Notes under the pieces: model-generated
The model's input: the letters and a program-made list of their open reading frames with translations, nothing else
Database searches by the model: none
Told to the model about the DNA's origin: nothing
In this document: positions 22,977-34,461 of the stretch, in pieces
Layout: the number at the start of each line of letters is the position of its first letter
Numbering within the stretch: the stretch's first letter is position 1
Position numbers and translations under genes: made by a program
From: Cryptomeria japonica
Taxonomy: Eukaryota > Streptophyta > Pinopsida > Cupressales > Cupressaceae
Length of the DNA stretch: 64,000 nt
NCBI RefSeq assembly: GCF_030272615.1
Contig: NC_081411.1
Location: 211,562,744 to 211,626,743, forward strand
Direction of reading: 5' to 3'

Positions 22977-23791
22977 AATTGGGGCACATTTTGTCAGTAT
23001 TAAGGTTTGTTCTTACGGGCTGCATTTCCTTGTTTCATGGCCAAATTAGGGTGTTCTTTATCTATTTTTCCCTATCCTACCCTTATCCCCCCTTTTCGGA
23101 TCATTTGCATGCAATTTCGAACCAAAATTGAGTCACAGATGCACAACTGCGCTTGTGTCTTAACTCCTGAGCCTGTGTCACATAAACTACGCCTGTGTAC
23201 CCCTACACAAGCATAGAAGACCTCACACAAGCGCAGGATTCACCCTACACAAGCGCAGAAGTCAGTTTCTGCATTCCCTGTGGGCCCCGCAATGTCCCAC
23301 AAGCGATCAAAATTCATGAAATTGAAAATATGGGTTTTTGAGATACATACCACTGCTCCTGTGTCATCCGATCATCTGTAAGTATGTACACATTCTCCGA
23401 GGTGATCCACGATTGGAATGTTCACCATCTCTCTATAGGTGTCCTTGTTTAGAGCAACAAATCCTCCTCTTTGGCTAGTGCAAATGAGCAATTTTCACTC
23501 ACTTGGTCTCATTTATAGATCTTTGTCACTACATAGATGGACATGCACCCTCTCCATCTTATATTGGTTGCGGTCTTTTACACCTTAAATTGCTTGTCCT
23601 TTGTGCATCTGATCTCCGATTGTCAGTCCGTTCGATCCTATCATTTTTATCGATCAATTGGCCTCTTTTCTACATGTTTCCGGCCAATTTCTTGAGGGGG
23701 CATGCATATGTCATTATTATTGTCTGGGGCATTTTCATTATCATTCTTTGAAACAACGCTTGAAATTGCATTGTCTCAAAGAGGGACAAAA
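22977..23791 (+). other. B2 3' spacer and polypurine tract
   Basis: No coding sequence. Contains the bidirectional GCYTGTGT array (23151-23254). Near 23690-23760 is a stretch (GAGGGGGCATGCATATGTCA and GTCTGGGGCATTTTC) also found in H. It ends in the purine-rich AAAGAGGGACAAAA (23778-23791) directly against the 3' LTR. Confidence 0.65.
23151..23254. repeat. Three forward and three inverted GCYTGTGT motifs
   Basis: GCTTGTGT at 23151 and GCCTGTGT at 23171 and 23191, then the inverted form ACACAAGC at 23205, 23225 and 23247. Spacing is 20-22 bases in each arm, as in the five-copy leader array at 9401-9490. The arms could pair as an interrupted hairpin. Confidence 0.75.
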
Positions 23792-25286
23792 TGTAGACAC
23801 CTAAAATGGTCAACGCTTGTGGAATCATACTTTAACATTTGCGCATTGCCTTATTTCAGGATTTTTGTGTCGTATTAACATTTCTCCTATGATTCGCACT
23901 TGGTCTTTATCATTTGCGAGCATCGAGTCATTCTTCTGCATTCTTCAGTTGTCTCGCTCTCGAATTCGGTCTTGTTGACAATAACTTTCAATCATGATTT
24001 TGATCAATCCTATCCTGTCGCATCAATGTGCGTGCTCATTTTGGACATCGTCAATCCTAATTAGGGTTTTGTCCTCTTTTCAATTTTGTCATCTTGTGAT
24101 CAATTTTGTCATCGATCGTGGTCATTTTCAATCTTGTTGTTTTGCGATCGATTTGTCATCGATCCTTATCCTCTTGTCAATTATTGTCATCTTGCGATCG
24201 ATTTTATCATCAATCGTTGTCATCTTTCTTAATCATGTCAATTTGGAACAATTAGTCATTGTTCCTTGTCAATTGGCACTTTTGTCAATCAAATCATTTA
24301 TCACATTAATCATTTATCAATTCATACTCAAATCAAATCGACATCAATCGATCCTTCAATCACGACCTAATATTTATCTTCTAAGGTTTTATGATTTATT
24401 CATTTAACCTAATTTGTCATTTCTTCCTCTAGGTTAAATAATTTATTTATTTATCCTAAAGTCTTCTCATTGCAATTAAATGTTCATTTAATTGGCTAAT
24501 TATTCCTCTTTTTGTGAATTAATTAATAAATGACAAATTGTTAATTAATTTACCTAATTTTCTAATTTTCCATCATTTCTAATTTTCTAATTTTCTAATT
24601 TCTTAATTTTTCATCATTTCTAATTCTTAATTTCCACCTATTTTCTAAATTACTAATTCTAATTTCCACCTAATTAGTTTCTCTCTAGTTTCTCCCTATT
24701 TTTGTGCTCCGGTGGAAGCATGAATTTCTCATGCGTCATACTTTTGGCATAGCAAGATGTCATAAGGTTCTAGTTCTCTAACCTTTGCATTGGCAATATG
24801 TCATAATTCATGACATAGAAGGTGTCATAACCTTCCTCTTTTCACTCAATTGTGCCATTTTTGAAATCAATTGCTTCTAATATCCATTTCATGCTAATTT
24901 GATCTTTTCTCCAATTTGTCTATAAATTGGATGATTTTTCTTCAATCAAGGGTAATCACTTTGTCGAATTAATCAGCTTATTGAATCAATCATGCTTTGA
25001 GTACTCTTGCGCCATAATCTTGTCTATTTGCTTTCATTTCATGTGTATGCACTTGAAGGTGAGATCCACAAACAAAGGCTATTTGAAGAAGAAAGAAGGA
25101 CAATGGAGCCGCATGAAAGAAGAATTCAGATCTACATTTGGTTTGCTTAGTCTTTAGTTTTGAATGTTTTGTTTTCATGTCTTTATTGAGTGTGTTTTTA
25201 GGATAGATCATTACATTTGAGCTTTCGTGATTGAGATAGATTGTTAATACTATATGCTTGTGATGATTCCTAATTTCCTAGCTACA
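23792..25286 (+). repeat. B2 3' LTR
   Basis: 1,495 bases, near-identical to 7786-9281, ending AGCTACA. TATA-like box at 24920-24927. Most differences are single substitutions, several of them C/T at CpG-like sites. Confidence 0.92.
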
Positions 25287-26310
25287 AATACCAATTCGGC
25301 ATAAGCATTCCCTTCTATCATTTCCTGTTCCTCAGTATCCATGACATCCTCATCAGGTTGTATTGTTTCAACGGGATCTTGCTCGATGATATCCACTATT
25401 TCAACTTCACCTTGCTCATCGGTATTCTTGATTCAAAATATTTCTTGCCATTTTTCTTTTGTCTCTTTCTCTACATCAAGATAAAGGCCATTCATCAGTT
25501 TCAGGGATCTTTGCTTGACTAGAAATTTTGTGTGGTAGTTTTTCAGATGTTCACTTATCTCATCTACCGACATGTTCGAAAAGAGATGTACCGAACTTCT
25601 TTCTATCATCTTCTTTTCTGAATCCATGGCATATTTCCACCTATGATCAATATGTAAGTACAAAGCTTTTGGAAGAGAATTAGTTACTTCCAATGGGACT
25701 AATTGAAATTTTAGAAGAGTGTCGATGATAGCTTCTTCAATTTGTCTCTTTTCTACATCAAATCTGGAGTCATATTTTATATATCTAAATGCTCCAAATC
25801 CACCATATTGCTTCAGATTGGCACAAAAATTATCAACACTATGTACATCTTACTTTTTGCTCTTAACAATCTAAAATTTATTTTTGTCTTCAGATTTGGT
25901 GTCATTGGACTCTTTGTTCAAAATGAGTCTTCGAGTAGATTTCTTATAAGTTTTTGTTACCTTAGGAACTGCAACATTTTTCTATTTCTTGCCTGGTGAC
26001 ACTGCAGATGATCTAGTGTTTGGCTGCTTCACTGGAGGAGTCGGTGATACCTGTGATGTATTCTCTTTCTTCCTTTTCAAAATTTTCCCTTTTCGTAACT
26101 CGGTGCTCAATGTAATAGCTACTTCTTGGGCTTCAGATTCCTCCTTGGTGATGACTTGAACGCTCTTCACAGGAGTGGAGGAAGAACCTTCTCCAAATTT
26201 CTTCATTAATGCTTTAATCATTTTTCTTGCTTTCCTTGTAGTCTTTGGTGCAACAATGCTCATTTTGACTTTTTCCTTAACTTCTTCATATGTATCGTAT
26301 TTGATTTTTG
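25287..26310 (-). pseudogene. Element A ORF2, central segment
   Basis: Minus-strand coding between B2 and C. Open pieces at 26263-25982 and 25693-25433 lie in one decayed protein. The first is Lys/Ser-rich with a basic run (KGKILKRKKENT) and resembles the basic low-complexity part of E ORF2 (KRKKEKPSRK). The second is more structured (SLPKALYLHIDHRWKYAM) and then acidic (EIVDIIEQDPVETIQPDEDV), matching the acidic stretch of E near 51120-51250. It reads in phase across B2 into 7785. On its other side it ends at the truncated left end of C, where about 450 bases present in E (roughly 49710-50180) are missing. Confidence 0.6.
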
Positions 26311-28146
26311 GTGGAATTGCTATAGGGGGTGTATTGAGTCAAGAGGGAAGACCTATGGCATTTTTCAGTGAGAAGCTCAATGAAGCAAAGAAGAAGTACT
26401 CAGCCTATGACTGGGAGTTGTATGCATTAGTGCAGTCTCTAAAGAAATGGAGGCATTACCTACTCCCAAAGGAATTTATGGTGTTCACAGACAACCAGGC
26501 TTTGAGTTACATTAACACTCAAGAGAAGCTTAGCAACAGACATTTGAAATGGATGGAATACCTCCAATCTTTCACCTTCACCATCAAGCATAAGAAGGGG
26601 CAACTCAACAAGGTGGCAGATGCTTTAAGCAAGAAGTTGTTGATAGTTCAAGAGTTACAATTACAAAGCATAGGAATAGAATGTTTCAAGGACCTCTATG
26701 AAGTAGATGAAGACTTCTCATCAGCTTACAAGGTTTGCAAGGAGTTTGAGAACCATTTCCATGGTGAGTATGCAGATTACACTCTCCAAAATGGTCTCCT
26801 GTTCAAAGGTAATCAGTTGTGTGTGCCAAGAGGATCCATGAGGGAAAACCTCATCCAAGAGAAACACAATGGTAGTTTAAGTGGACACTTTGGGGTCAAC
26901 AAAACTGTGGATTTAGTATAGAGGTACTACCATTGGCCTAAATTGCCAAGAGATGTGAAAAGGTATGTGGAGCAATGTGGTGTGTGTCAAAGGGCAAAAG
27001 GAGGATCAAGCAATGTTGGCCTCTATCAACCATTGTCGGTCCCAAATAAGCCTTGGGAATTTGTAAGCATAGACTTTGTAATAGGACTTCCCAAGACAAA
27101 GACAGGAATGGACAACATCTATGTGGTAGTAGATAGATTTTCCAAGATGAGCCATTTCATTCCATGTAAAACTACACATGATGCTAGCTATGTTGCACAT
27201 CTCTTCTTGAGGATATTGTAAGGATTCATGGACTTCCATTAAGCATTGTTTCAGACAGGGACAACAAGTTCATGGGCCAATTTTGGCAAACATTATGGAG
27301 GAGACTAGGAACTAATCTCTCATTTAGCTCAGCTTACCATCCACAAATTGATGCTCAAACTAAAGTCATCAATAGGGTGTTAGGCAATTTGTTGAGGTGT
27401 TTAACTAAGGAGTATGGGCATACATGGGATCTATTCATTTCTCAAGAAGAGTATGCATATAATGATAGTGTGAATAGGACCACTAGAAAGAGTCCTTTTG
27501 AGGTTGTCTATGGTAGACATGCAAAAGGAGTGTGTGAACTTAGGGAACTTGGTTCCATGGAGATGAAGAGTGGGCAAGCAGAGGAATTCACTCAAACCAT
27601 CAAGGAAGTCCAAGAGTAGGTTAAGAAAGCCATCCTTGAATCCACTCTAAAATTGAAGGCCAAAATGGATGAGAAAAGGAGAGAGGTTCAGTTCAAGGTT
27701 GGTGACTATGTGATGGTCCATTTGAGCAAATCTAGGATGCAAAGTGGTAAGCCTACCAAACTACAAATGAAAAGGGTAGGACCTTGTATAATTCTGGCAA
27801 AATATGGTGAGAATTCCTATAAGGTTGAACTTCCTTCAGACTTAGCCATTTCACCAGTCTTCAATGTTGCTGATCTGATCATGTACAAGGGTGAGATAGA
27901 AGGGCAGACTGAGAACCAAGCCAAGGTACTACAAGACCTGGATGTGAATGTCTTACCTCAAGTGAAGCAGCCCATAGTAGAGGAGATCTTGGACTCAAGG
28001 TTGAAGAAGTCTCTAGACACTAGGTCTACATGGAGCACTTGGTGAAATGGGCAGGTCAACCTATGTCTAAAGCTACTTCGGTGGAGGAGAGCAAGTTCAA
28101 GAAGCTTGGCATTGATCTGGCTCTTCTCACTCCCCTAATTCCTTAG
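26311..28146 (+). pseudogene. C left copy: partial RNase H, integrase, chromodomain
   Basis: Opens mid-RNase H (GGVLSQEGRPMAFFSEKL), then DWELYALVQSLKKWRHYL and HKKGQLNKVADALS. Integrase follows: H/H/C/C zinc domain ending CGVCQRAKGG, core motif FVSIDFVIG (Asp), SDRDNKFMG (Asp), and DAQTKVINR where the catalytic Glu should be. A stop at 26920-26922 and a frameshift near 27205 (LFLRIL) inactivate it. The C-terminal part (27653-28045) includes DYVMVHLSK and GPCIILAKYG, then a degraded chromodomain (EEILDSRLKK, MEHLVKW) to a TAG at 28144-28146. It is very close in sequence to the right copy (32602-34438). Confidence 0.85.
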
Positions 28147-28154
28147 TTTGTTGT

Positions 28155-28164
28155 AAAGGGGGAG
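28155..28164 (+). promoter_or_regulatory. C polypurine tract (left copy)
   Basis: AAAGGGGGAG, five bases before the LTR start (TGCAGGAGCACC). The right copy has AGAGGGGGAG at 34447-34456. Confidence 0.7.
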
Positions 28165-28169
28165 TATAG

Positions 28170-29760
28170 TGCAGGAGCACCCTTCAAAGGGCTCCCACCA
28201 TTTGTTTTTTATTGTGTTCTTGCTTCTTTATGAAGCCATTCTATAGAAAATAAGAGCCATGTGCTCATTGGTCTTAGTTTAGGTCCTAGTTGAGGTCCTA
28301 GGGTCATAAGTCAAAGATGAGTTTTTTTCTTGAAAATAGAGGGTATGTGTGCCTTTGAGGTGTTTAGAGGTCCTTCTTACCATGGCGGTGTCCTTAGGTT
28401 CACCCAATATGGATCTAGGAGTCAAGAAAAGCAACATTGAGAAAGTTGCTCAAAAGTTGCATGACAACTTTTTAATGTTGTCAAGCAACTTTTCCACATA
28501 GTGGTCCAAATATTTAAATGTGGCATGGACAACCCTAATATGGGCACATAGAACAAGGATAGGGTAGTATAAGTAGTTAAAAACCCTAAGATAATGAGTT
28601 GGATGTTAGATGTTGTACGACCCAAGCAAAGTGAGTTGATTGTGACTGCAATGTTGTTGCCAATCGGCACAATAGGAGTAAAAGAAGATTGTTAATGGAT
28701 TGATTTTTGAGAAAAATTATGTGGAGTGTCTTGTACAGTGTATTTAATTCCATTGTGAGCAATTAGATTAGGTTTTTTTTTGCAGGTTGTGTGCATTTGT
28801 AAATAGTTTGTAAACTTGCTTCTCATTGTCCAGTTTTTGACTGGTTTGTGTCAATGGGTTCATAACTCCATTCCCCATTATGGAATCACCATGAAACCAT
28901 GGGGAATGAGATTCTAGACCTTGTACTATAATTCAAAGCAAGCAGGGCCCTTGAAGATGTAGGGAGGCCATCTAAAGACCCACTCCTAGGTGAGACTAAA
29001 TAGTGCCTGGCTAGGAGGGGTTAAGTTGCAGAGGTCTTGGAGAACAAGGAAGGTCAGAGGAGGAGGCACCCTTTGGAGGAGTTGTAGAGGGGTGAGTGAA
29101 GCACCATTGGTGTTAAGGAGGAGCTTCCACCAATCCAAAAAAGGTGGAAAGAGCACCAAACCTACACTGTGACCCTGGCAGGCCTAAAAACCCTCTTTAA
29201 AAAACCCTTAAAAACCATAAAATCCACCTAGGGCAGTGTACGGACACTTGGAAGTCCAAAACTAGGAAAATCCTTGAGTCCTTTCTAAATTAATAGTAGG
29301 TCTTTTAGGAAGTTTCACAAGAAAGTGCATCATTTGCAAGAGGGAGCCCTAAAGGATCGAGTAGGAGGCCTAATTGGTCAAAATCCTTGTAGCCCTATTT
29401 TGTAGGCAAAAGACAAAATTGTGAAGTTCATAAGGGGTAGGAAGCTTGAAACCTCTTAGGGGCATGTGAATGGGTGGAGAAAACATGTAATAGACCTGAC
29501 CTATCCTTTCTAAGACCTAGGAAGGTGTGGAGCAAGCCAAACCCTTATTAGCCTAAGTAAGGGTTGTTGAATCTCATGAGTAAGGTGAGCCCTTAGGAGT
29601 AGTTTTTCAACTTGTTGGTGGGTGGATTGGGCAAGTTCAGGGGATTCCACATGTAGGGGAAGTCCTAGAGACCCTAGGGTGTGGTTATAACACCTGGTGA
29701 TCCAAGGAAAGGATCCAAGAGCATAGACTAGGCTAGTCTATCCCAAACTGCATCCCATCA
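28170..29760 (+). repeat. C middle LTR
   Basis: 1,591 bases from TGCAGGAGCACC to CATCCCATCA, direct repeat of 34462-36054. The TATA-like position seen in the other LTR (GTATATAAAAT) is changed here to CTATAGAAAA (28241). A second candidate, AGTATAAGTAG near 28566, is shared by both. Confidence 0.88.
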
Positions 29761-29763
29761 GAT

Positions 29764-29775
29764 TGGTATCAGAGA
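29764..29775 (+). promoter_or_regulatory. C primer binding site (tRNA-iMet type)
   Basis: TGGTATCAGAGA three bases after the LTR, one base away from the canonical TGGTATCAGAGC. Confidence 0.8.
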
Positions 29776-29839
29776 AAGTTAAAGATTTGGTGGATAGTGC
29801 ATGTCTCTATATACTGGTGAATCAGTAGGGGAGAGAAAA

Positions 29840-30910
29840 ATGGTCACTAATGCAGAGCTGGCTAGGGAGGTAGAAGAGAAGAAGGAGAAGAATAGACTCC
29901 TTGAAGAAGCTATGAGCGAGATAAGGGATAAGCTGTAGGAAGTGGTCGATCAGAGGACACAAGGACCTTGGGGTGAAGACACCTAGGATAAAGGCAAGAA
30001 AACTATAGACATAGATGACATTATACCCGAACCAAATCCCTTGTTCAATGAAGAACCATTTGTAAAGGCTATTAAGGCTTTGAACACCAAAGCTTTTCAA
30101 GGATTGCCACATTTCAGTGGAAGGATGGACATAGACACTGTCATGGAATGGATTGAGAGTATGGAAAACTACTTTGAGTGTGAGGGAGTGATAGAGGCTC
30201 AAAAGGTTAAGGTTGCCAAATCAATATTAAGGGGAGCAACTTTAACATGGTAGAAGTACCTGCAAGAAGAGAGAGTTAGCATGGGGAAGCTACCTATTGC
30301 CAATTGGAAGGCCATGGTGAGTAAGATCAAGGAGAACTACTTACCAGAGGATTATGAAGTCCAACTTCATAAGAAGAGATAGGGATTGAAGAAAAAAGAC
30401 CTTGATGTGACCTCCTACACTGAAGAATTTCAAAAGCTTTGTCTTAGATCCAAAGTCCAAGAAGATGAATCTATTAAGGTGGCTAGGTATCTAAGCGGAC
30501 TAAAGTGGAACATTCAAGAGGAGATAAGCCTATGGACTCCTACTACTATCCAAAAATGTCATTAGCTTGATGCCAAGGTGGAAGAGAGGAACAAAAGGAA
30601 AGGTGACTCTAACAACAGGGGTAGAGGTAGAGGTAGAGAACAAATGACTCACCGAGGTGGTTACCAAAGCAAGGCAAATGAGCAAAGGAACCAAGGAGAA
30701 GCCAAGTAGACTAAGCATAGCAATGAAGCCAATCTCAAAGGAGGCCATTCTAGAGGAAGAGGTGCACAAGGTGGTCCAAGTAGGGGTAGAGGTATTGGTA
30801 GAGGTAACTCCTACTTTGCAACTATGAAATGTTACAATTGTGGTCAATTGGGACACCCGGCTTATAGATGCCCTGACAAGCCTACATCTTCAAATAGTGG
30901 AAAGAGGGTT
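29840..30910 (+). pseudogene. C Gag
   Basis: Start ATG at 29840. A coiled-coil-like N-terminus (REVEEKKEKNRLLEEAM) precedes the Gag core: LPHFSGRMDIDTVMEWIESM, then EDYEVQLHKKR and TSYTEEFQKLC. An RG-rich stretch (GRGRGREQ, SRGRGIGRG) leads to a canonical CCHC knuckle at 30830-30871 (CYNCGQLGHPAYRC). In-frame stops occur near 29937, 29982, 30251, 30380, 30561 and 30707, so no full-length product is possible. Confidence 0.82.
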
Positions 30911-33900
30911 GCTTATGCACATGAAGACACATCAAGCAGCAAGACACCTGAGGTGGATCATATTGAATCAAAGATTGGAGAAAATATAATGTTCAATAGG
31001 GTCTTGATAAGACAGCCAGTTAAGAATGAACCTAAGCATAGGAGAGCATTGTTTAGGGTGAGATGCAAGATCCTTGGTAAAGTTTACAAGGTGATAGTTG
31101 ATTCAGGGTCAACTAATAATATAATATTAGAGGAGGTAGCCAAGAAGTTGAAACTCACAAGGATGTCCCACACTAACCCATATAAGGTGACATGGTTGAA
31201 TCAAGAGCAAAGTGTGCTAGTCAATGAACAAACTTGGGTAGAGTTTTCTATTGGAGGATACAAGGATAAGATCCTTTGTGATGTGTTACCCATGGATGCC
31301 TATCACCTATTGCTAGGTAGACCCTGGAAATTTGATAGGAAGGTGATCTATGATGGAGAGGAGAACTCCATTTCCTTCAAGAAGGACAGCAAAACCTTTA
31401 AGATTCAATCTTTGACAGAGAATGAAGAGGGAACCTCAAAAACACCTAGTGTCTTATTGGCTACTGGTAAAGAGTTCTTACACTTGCTACATGAGGAGGA
31501 GACAGTGAGGTGTGCCATCTTTGTGAAGCCAAAGGAGGAGGAAGACAAGTTGCAGGCAAAGGTACCCAAGGAGGTGAAGCAAATGTTGCAAGAGTATAAG
31601 GACATAGTGAGTGATGGAGCACCTGCAACACTCCCACCAAGAAGGTCTATAAGCATTCAAATAGACTTTGTTCCCAGTGCATCCCTACCTAACAAAGTTA
31701 CATATAAGCTCACACCTAACCAAAACAAGGAGGTGCCAAGGCAAGTGTAGGAGTTGTTGGAACAAGGACTAATCAAGAAGAGCATTAGCCCATGTGTAGT
31801 CCCAGTAGTGCTAGCATCAAAGAAGGAAGGCAAGTGGAGACTTTGCACTGATTAAAAGGCAATCAATAGGATCACCATAAGGTATAGGTTTCCTATTCCT
31901 AGAATAGAGGATTTGATGGACTGTTTAGGAGGTGCTATGTATTTTACCAAGTTGGACCTTAAAAGTGGTTATCACCAGATTAGAATCAAGGAGGGATATG
32001 AGTGGAAGACTGCTTTCAAGACCACAGAGGGATTGTATAAATGGCTTGTGATTCCATTTGGACTCACCAATTCCCCAAGAACCTTCATGAGGTTCATGAA
32101 TGAGGTGTTAAAGGACTTCACATGAAGGTTTGTGGTGGTGTACCTAGATGACATTCTCATCTATAGTAGAACCAAAGAGGAGCACCTTAAGCATTTGAGG
32201 TTAGTCTTACAGAGGTTGCATGAAGAGAAGTTATCAATCAACCTAGAGAAGTGTGACTTCTTGAAGCAAGAGCTCATCTACTTAGGATTTGTGGTGTCTA
32301 AGGGAGCCTTGAAGATCGATCCAAGCAAAGTGGAGGCAATCTTCAATTGGCCTGCACCTAGAATAGGGACTGAAGTTAGAAGTTTCCATGGTCTAGCCCA
32401 ATTCTATAGAAAGTTTGTGAGGAACTTCAGTGGCATATGTGCACCAGTCCTTGACACCATAAAGGGAGGCCTTAAAACTAAGCTAAAATGGACTGAGTAG
32501 GCTGATAAAGCATTTCAAGTATTGAAGCAAGAAGTAGCCACAAAACCTATCCTACTCTTACCTACTTTTGATAAGCGATTCACATTGGAGTGTGATGCAA
32601 GTGGAATTGTAGTAGGGGGTGTATTGAGTCAAGAGGGAAGACCTATGGCATTTTTCAGTGAGAATATCAATGAAGCAAAGAAGAACTACTCAGCCTATGA
32701 CCTAGAGTTGTATGCCGTAGTGCAGTCTCTAAAGAAATGGAGGCATTACCTACTCCCAAAGGAATTTGTGGTGTTCACAAACAACTAGGCTTTGAGTTAC
32801 ATTAACACTCAAGAGAAGCTTAGCAATAGACATTTGAAATGGATGGAATACCTCCAATCCTTCACCTTCACAATCAAGCATAAGAAGGGGCAACTCAACA
32901 AGGTGGCAGATGCTTTAAGCAGGAAGTTGTTGATAGTTAAAGAGTTACAATTGTAGAGCATAGGAATAGAAGGTTTCAAGGACCTCTACGAAGGAGATGA
33001 AGACTTCTCATCAACTTACAAGGTTTGCAAGGAGTTTGAGAACCATTTCCATGGTGAGTATATAGATTACACTCTCCAAAATGGGCTCTTGTTCAAAGGT
33101 AATCAGTTGTGTGTGCCAAGAGGATCCATGAGGGAAAACCTCATCCAAGAGAAACACAATGTTAATTTAAGTGGACACTTTGGGGTCAACAAAACCTTGG
33201 ATTTAGTACAGAGGTACTACCATTGGCCTAAATTGCCAAGAGATGTGAAAAGGTATGTGGAGCAATGTGGTGTGTGTCAAAGGGAAAAAGGAGGATCAAG
33301 CAATGCTAGTCTCTATCAACCATTGCCGGTCCCAAATAGGCCTTGGGAATGTGTAAGCATGGACTTAGTAGTAGCATTTCCCAAGAAAAAGACAGGTATG
33401 GATAGCATTTATGTGGTAGTAGATATATTTTCCAAGATGAGCCATTTCATTCCATGTAAAACTAAACATGATGCTAGATATGTTGCACATCTCTTCTTTA
33501 AGGAGATTGTAAGGATTCATGGACTTCCTTTAAGCATTGTTTTAGATAGGGACAGCAAGTTCATGGGCCATTTTTGGCAAACATTATGGAGGAGACTAGG
33601 AACTAATCTCTCATTTAGCATAGCTTACCATCCACAAACTGATGCTCAAACTAAAGTCATCAATAGGGTGTTAGGCAATTTGTTGAGGTGTTTAACTAAG
33701 GAGTATGGGCAGAAATCAGATCTAGTCATTTCTTAAGTAGAGTATGCATATAATGACAGTGTGAATAGGACCACTAGAAAGAGTCCTTTTGAGGTTGTCT
33801 ATGGTAGACATCCAAGAGGAGTGTGTGAACTCGGGGAACTTGGTTCCATGGAGATGAAGAGTGGGCAAGTAGTGGACTTCACTCAAACCATCAAGGAATT

Positions 33901-34438
33901 CCAAGAGCAGGTTAAGAAAGCCATCCTTGAATCCACTCAAAAACTGAAGGCCAAAATGGATGAGAAAAGAAGAGAGGTTCAGTTCAAGGTTGGTGACTAT
34001 GTGATGGTCCATTTGAGCAAAGCTAGGATGCAAAATGGTAAGCCTACCAAACTACAAATGAAAAGGGTAGGACCTTGTAGAATTCTGGAAAACTATGGTG
34101 GGAATGCCTATAAGGTTGAAATTCCTTCAGACTTAGCCATTTCACCAGTCTTCAATGCTGCTGATCTGATCATGTACAAGGGTGAGATAGAAGGGTAGAC
34201 TGAGAACCAAGCCAAGGTACTACAAGACTTGGATGTGAATGCCTTACCTCAAGTGAAGCAGCCCATAGAAGAGGAGATCTTGGAGTCAAGGGTGAAGAAG
34301 TCTACTAGACACTAGGTCTACATGGAGCACTTGGTGAAATGGGTAGGTCAACCTGTGTCTGAAGCTACTTGGGTGGAGGAGAGCAAGTTCAAGAAGCTTG
34401 GCATTGATCCAGCTCTTCTCACTCCCCTAATTCATTAG
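30911..34438 (+). pseudogene. C Pol: protease, RT, RNase H, integrase, chromodomain
   Basis: Protease has VIVDSGSTNNII (DSG at 31100-31108) and LLLGRPW. Reverse transcriptase runs about 31560-32500: [35 protein letters not shown] at 32141-32152. RNase H includes LECDASGIVVGGVLSQ (Asp present) and SYINTQEKLSNRHL. Integrase has zinc-domain residues (HNVNLSGHF, CGVCQ), first Asp in SMDLVVAFP, second in LDRDSKFMG, and Lys in place of the catalytic Glu (DAQTKVINR near 33640). A chromodomain (about 34265-34390: EEEILESRVKK, MEHLVKWVGQ, EATWVEE) would target integration to chromatin. Stops include 31748, about 31853, 32123, 32498, 32786, 32954, 33734 and 34196. Ends at a TAG at 34436-34438. Confidence 0.88.
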
Positions 34439-34461
34439 TTTGTTGCAGAGGGGGAGTATGG

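Larger units (their letters stand above)
7786..25286 (+). mobile_element. B2: Ty3/Gypsy Tat-lineage retrotransposon
   Basis: A complete 17.5-kb element with 1.5-kb LTRs (TGTAGACACC...AGCTACA) and a near-perfect 5-base duplication. Order: LTR, primer-site region, 2-kb leader, Gag, protease, G-patch-like motif, reverse transcriptase, Ty3-type RNase H, second archaeal-type RNase H, integrase, tandem-repeat spacer, antisense plant-mobile-domain gene, 3' spacer, LTR. The dual RNase H marks the Tat lineage (Ogre, Retand and relatives). The LTRs differ at few positions, so B2 is among the younger insertions, yet stops and frameshifts in Gag, Pol and the antisense gene make it non-functional. Confidence 0.92.

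Noticed and set aside
26175-26310. N-terminal extension of the C RNase H fragment
   Set aside because: This part of the plus-strand frame is element A sequence that codes on the minus strand; similarity to the right C copy starts at 26311.
33722-34033. Minus-strand frame opposite the C integrase
   Set aside because: Recurs opposite the left copy (27431-27613) and only mirrors the plus-strand pol.
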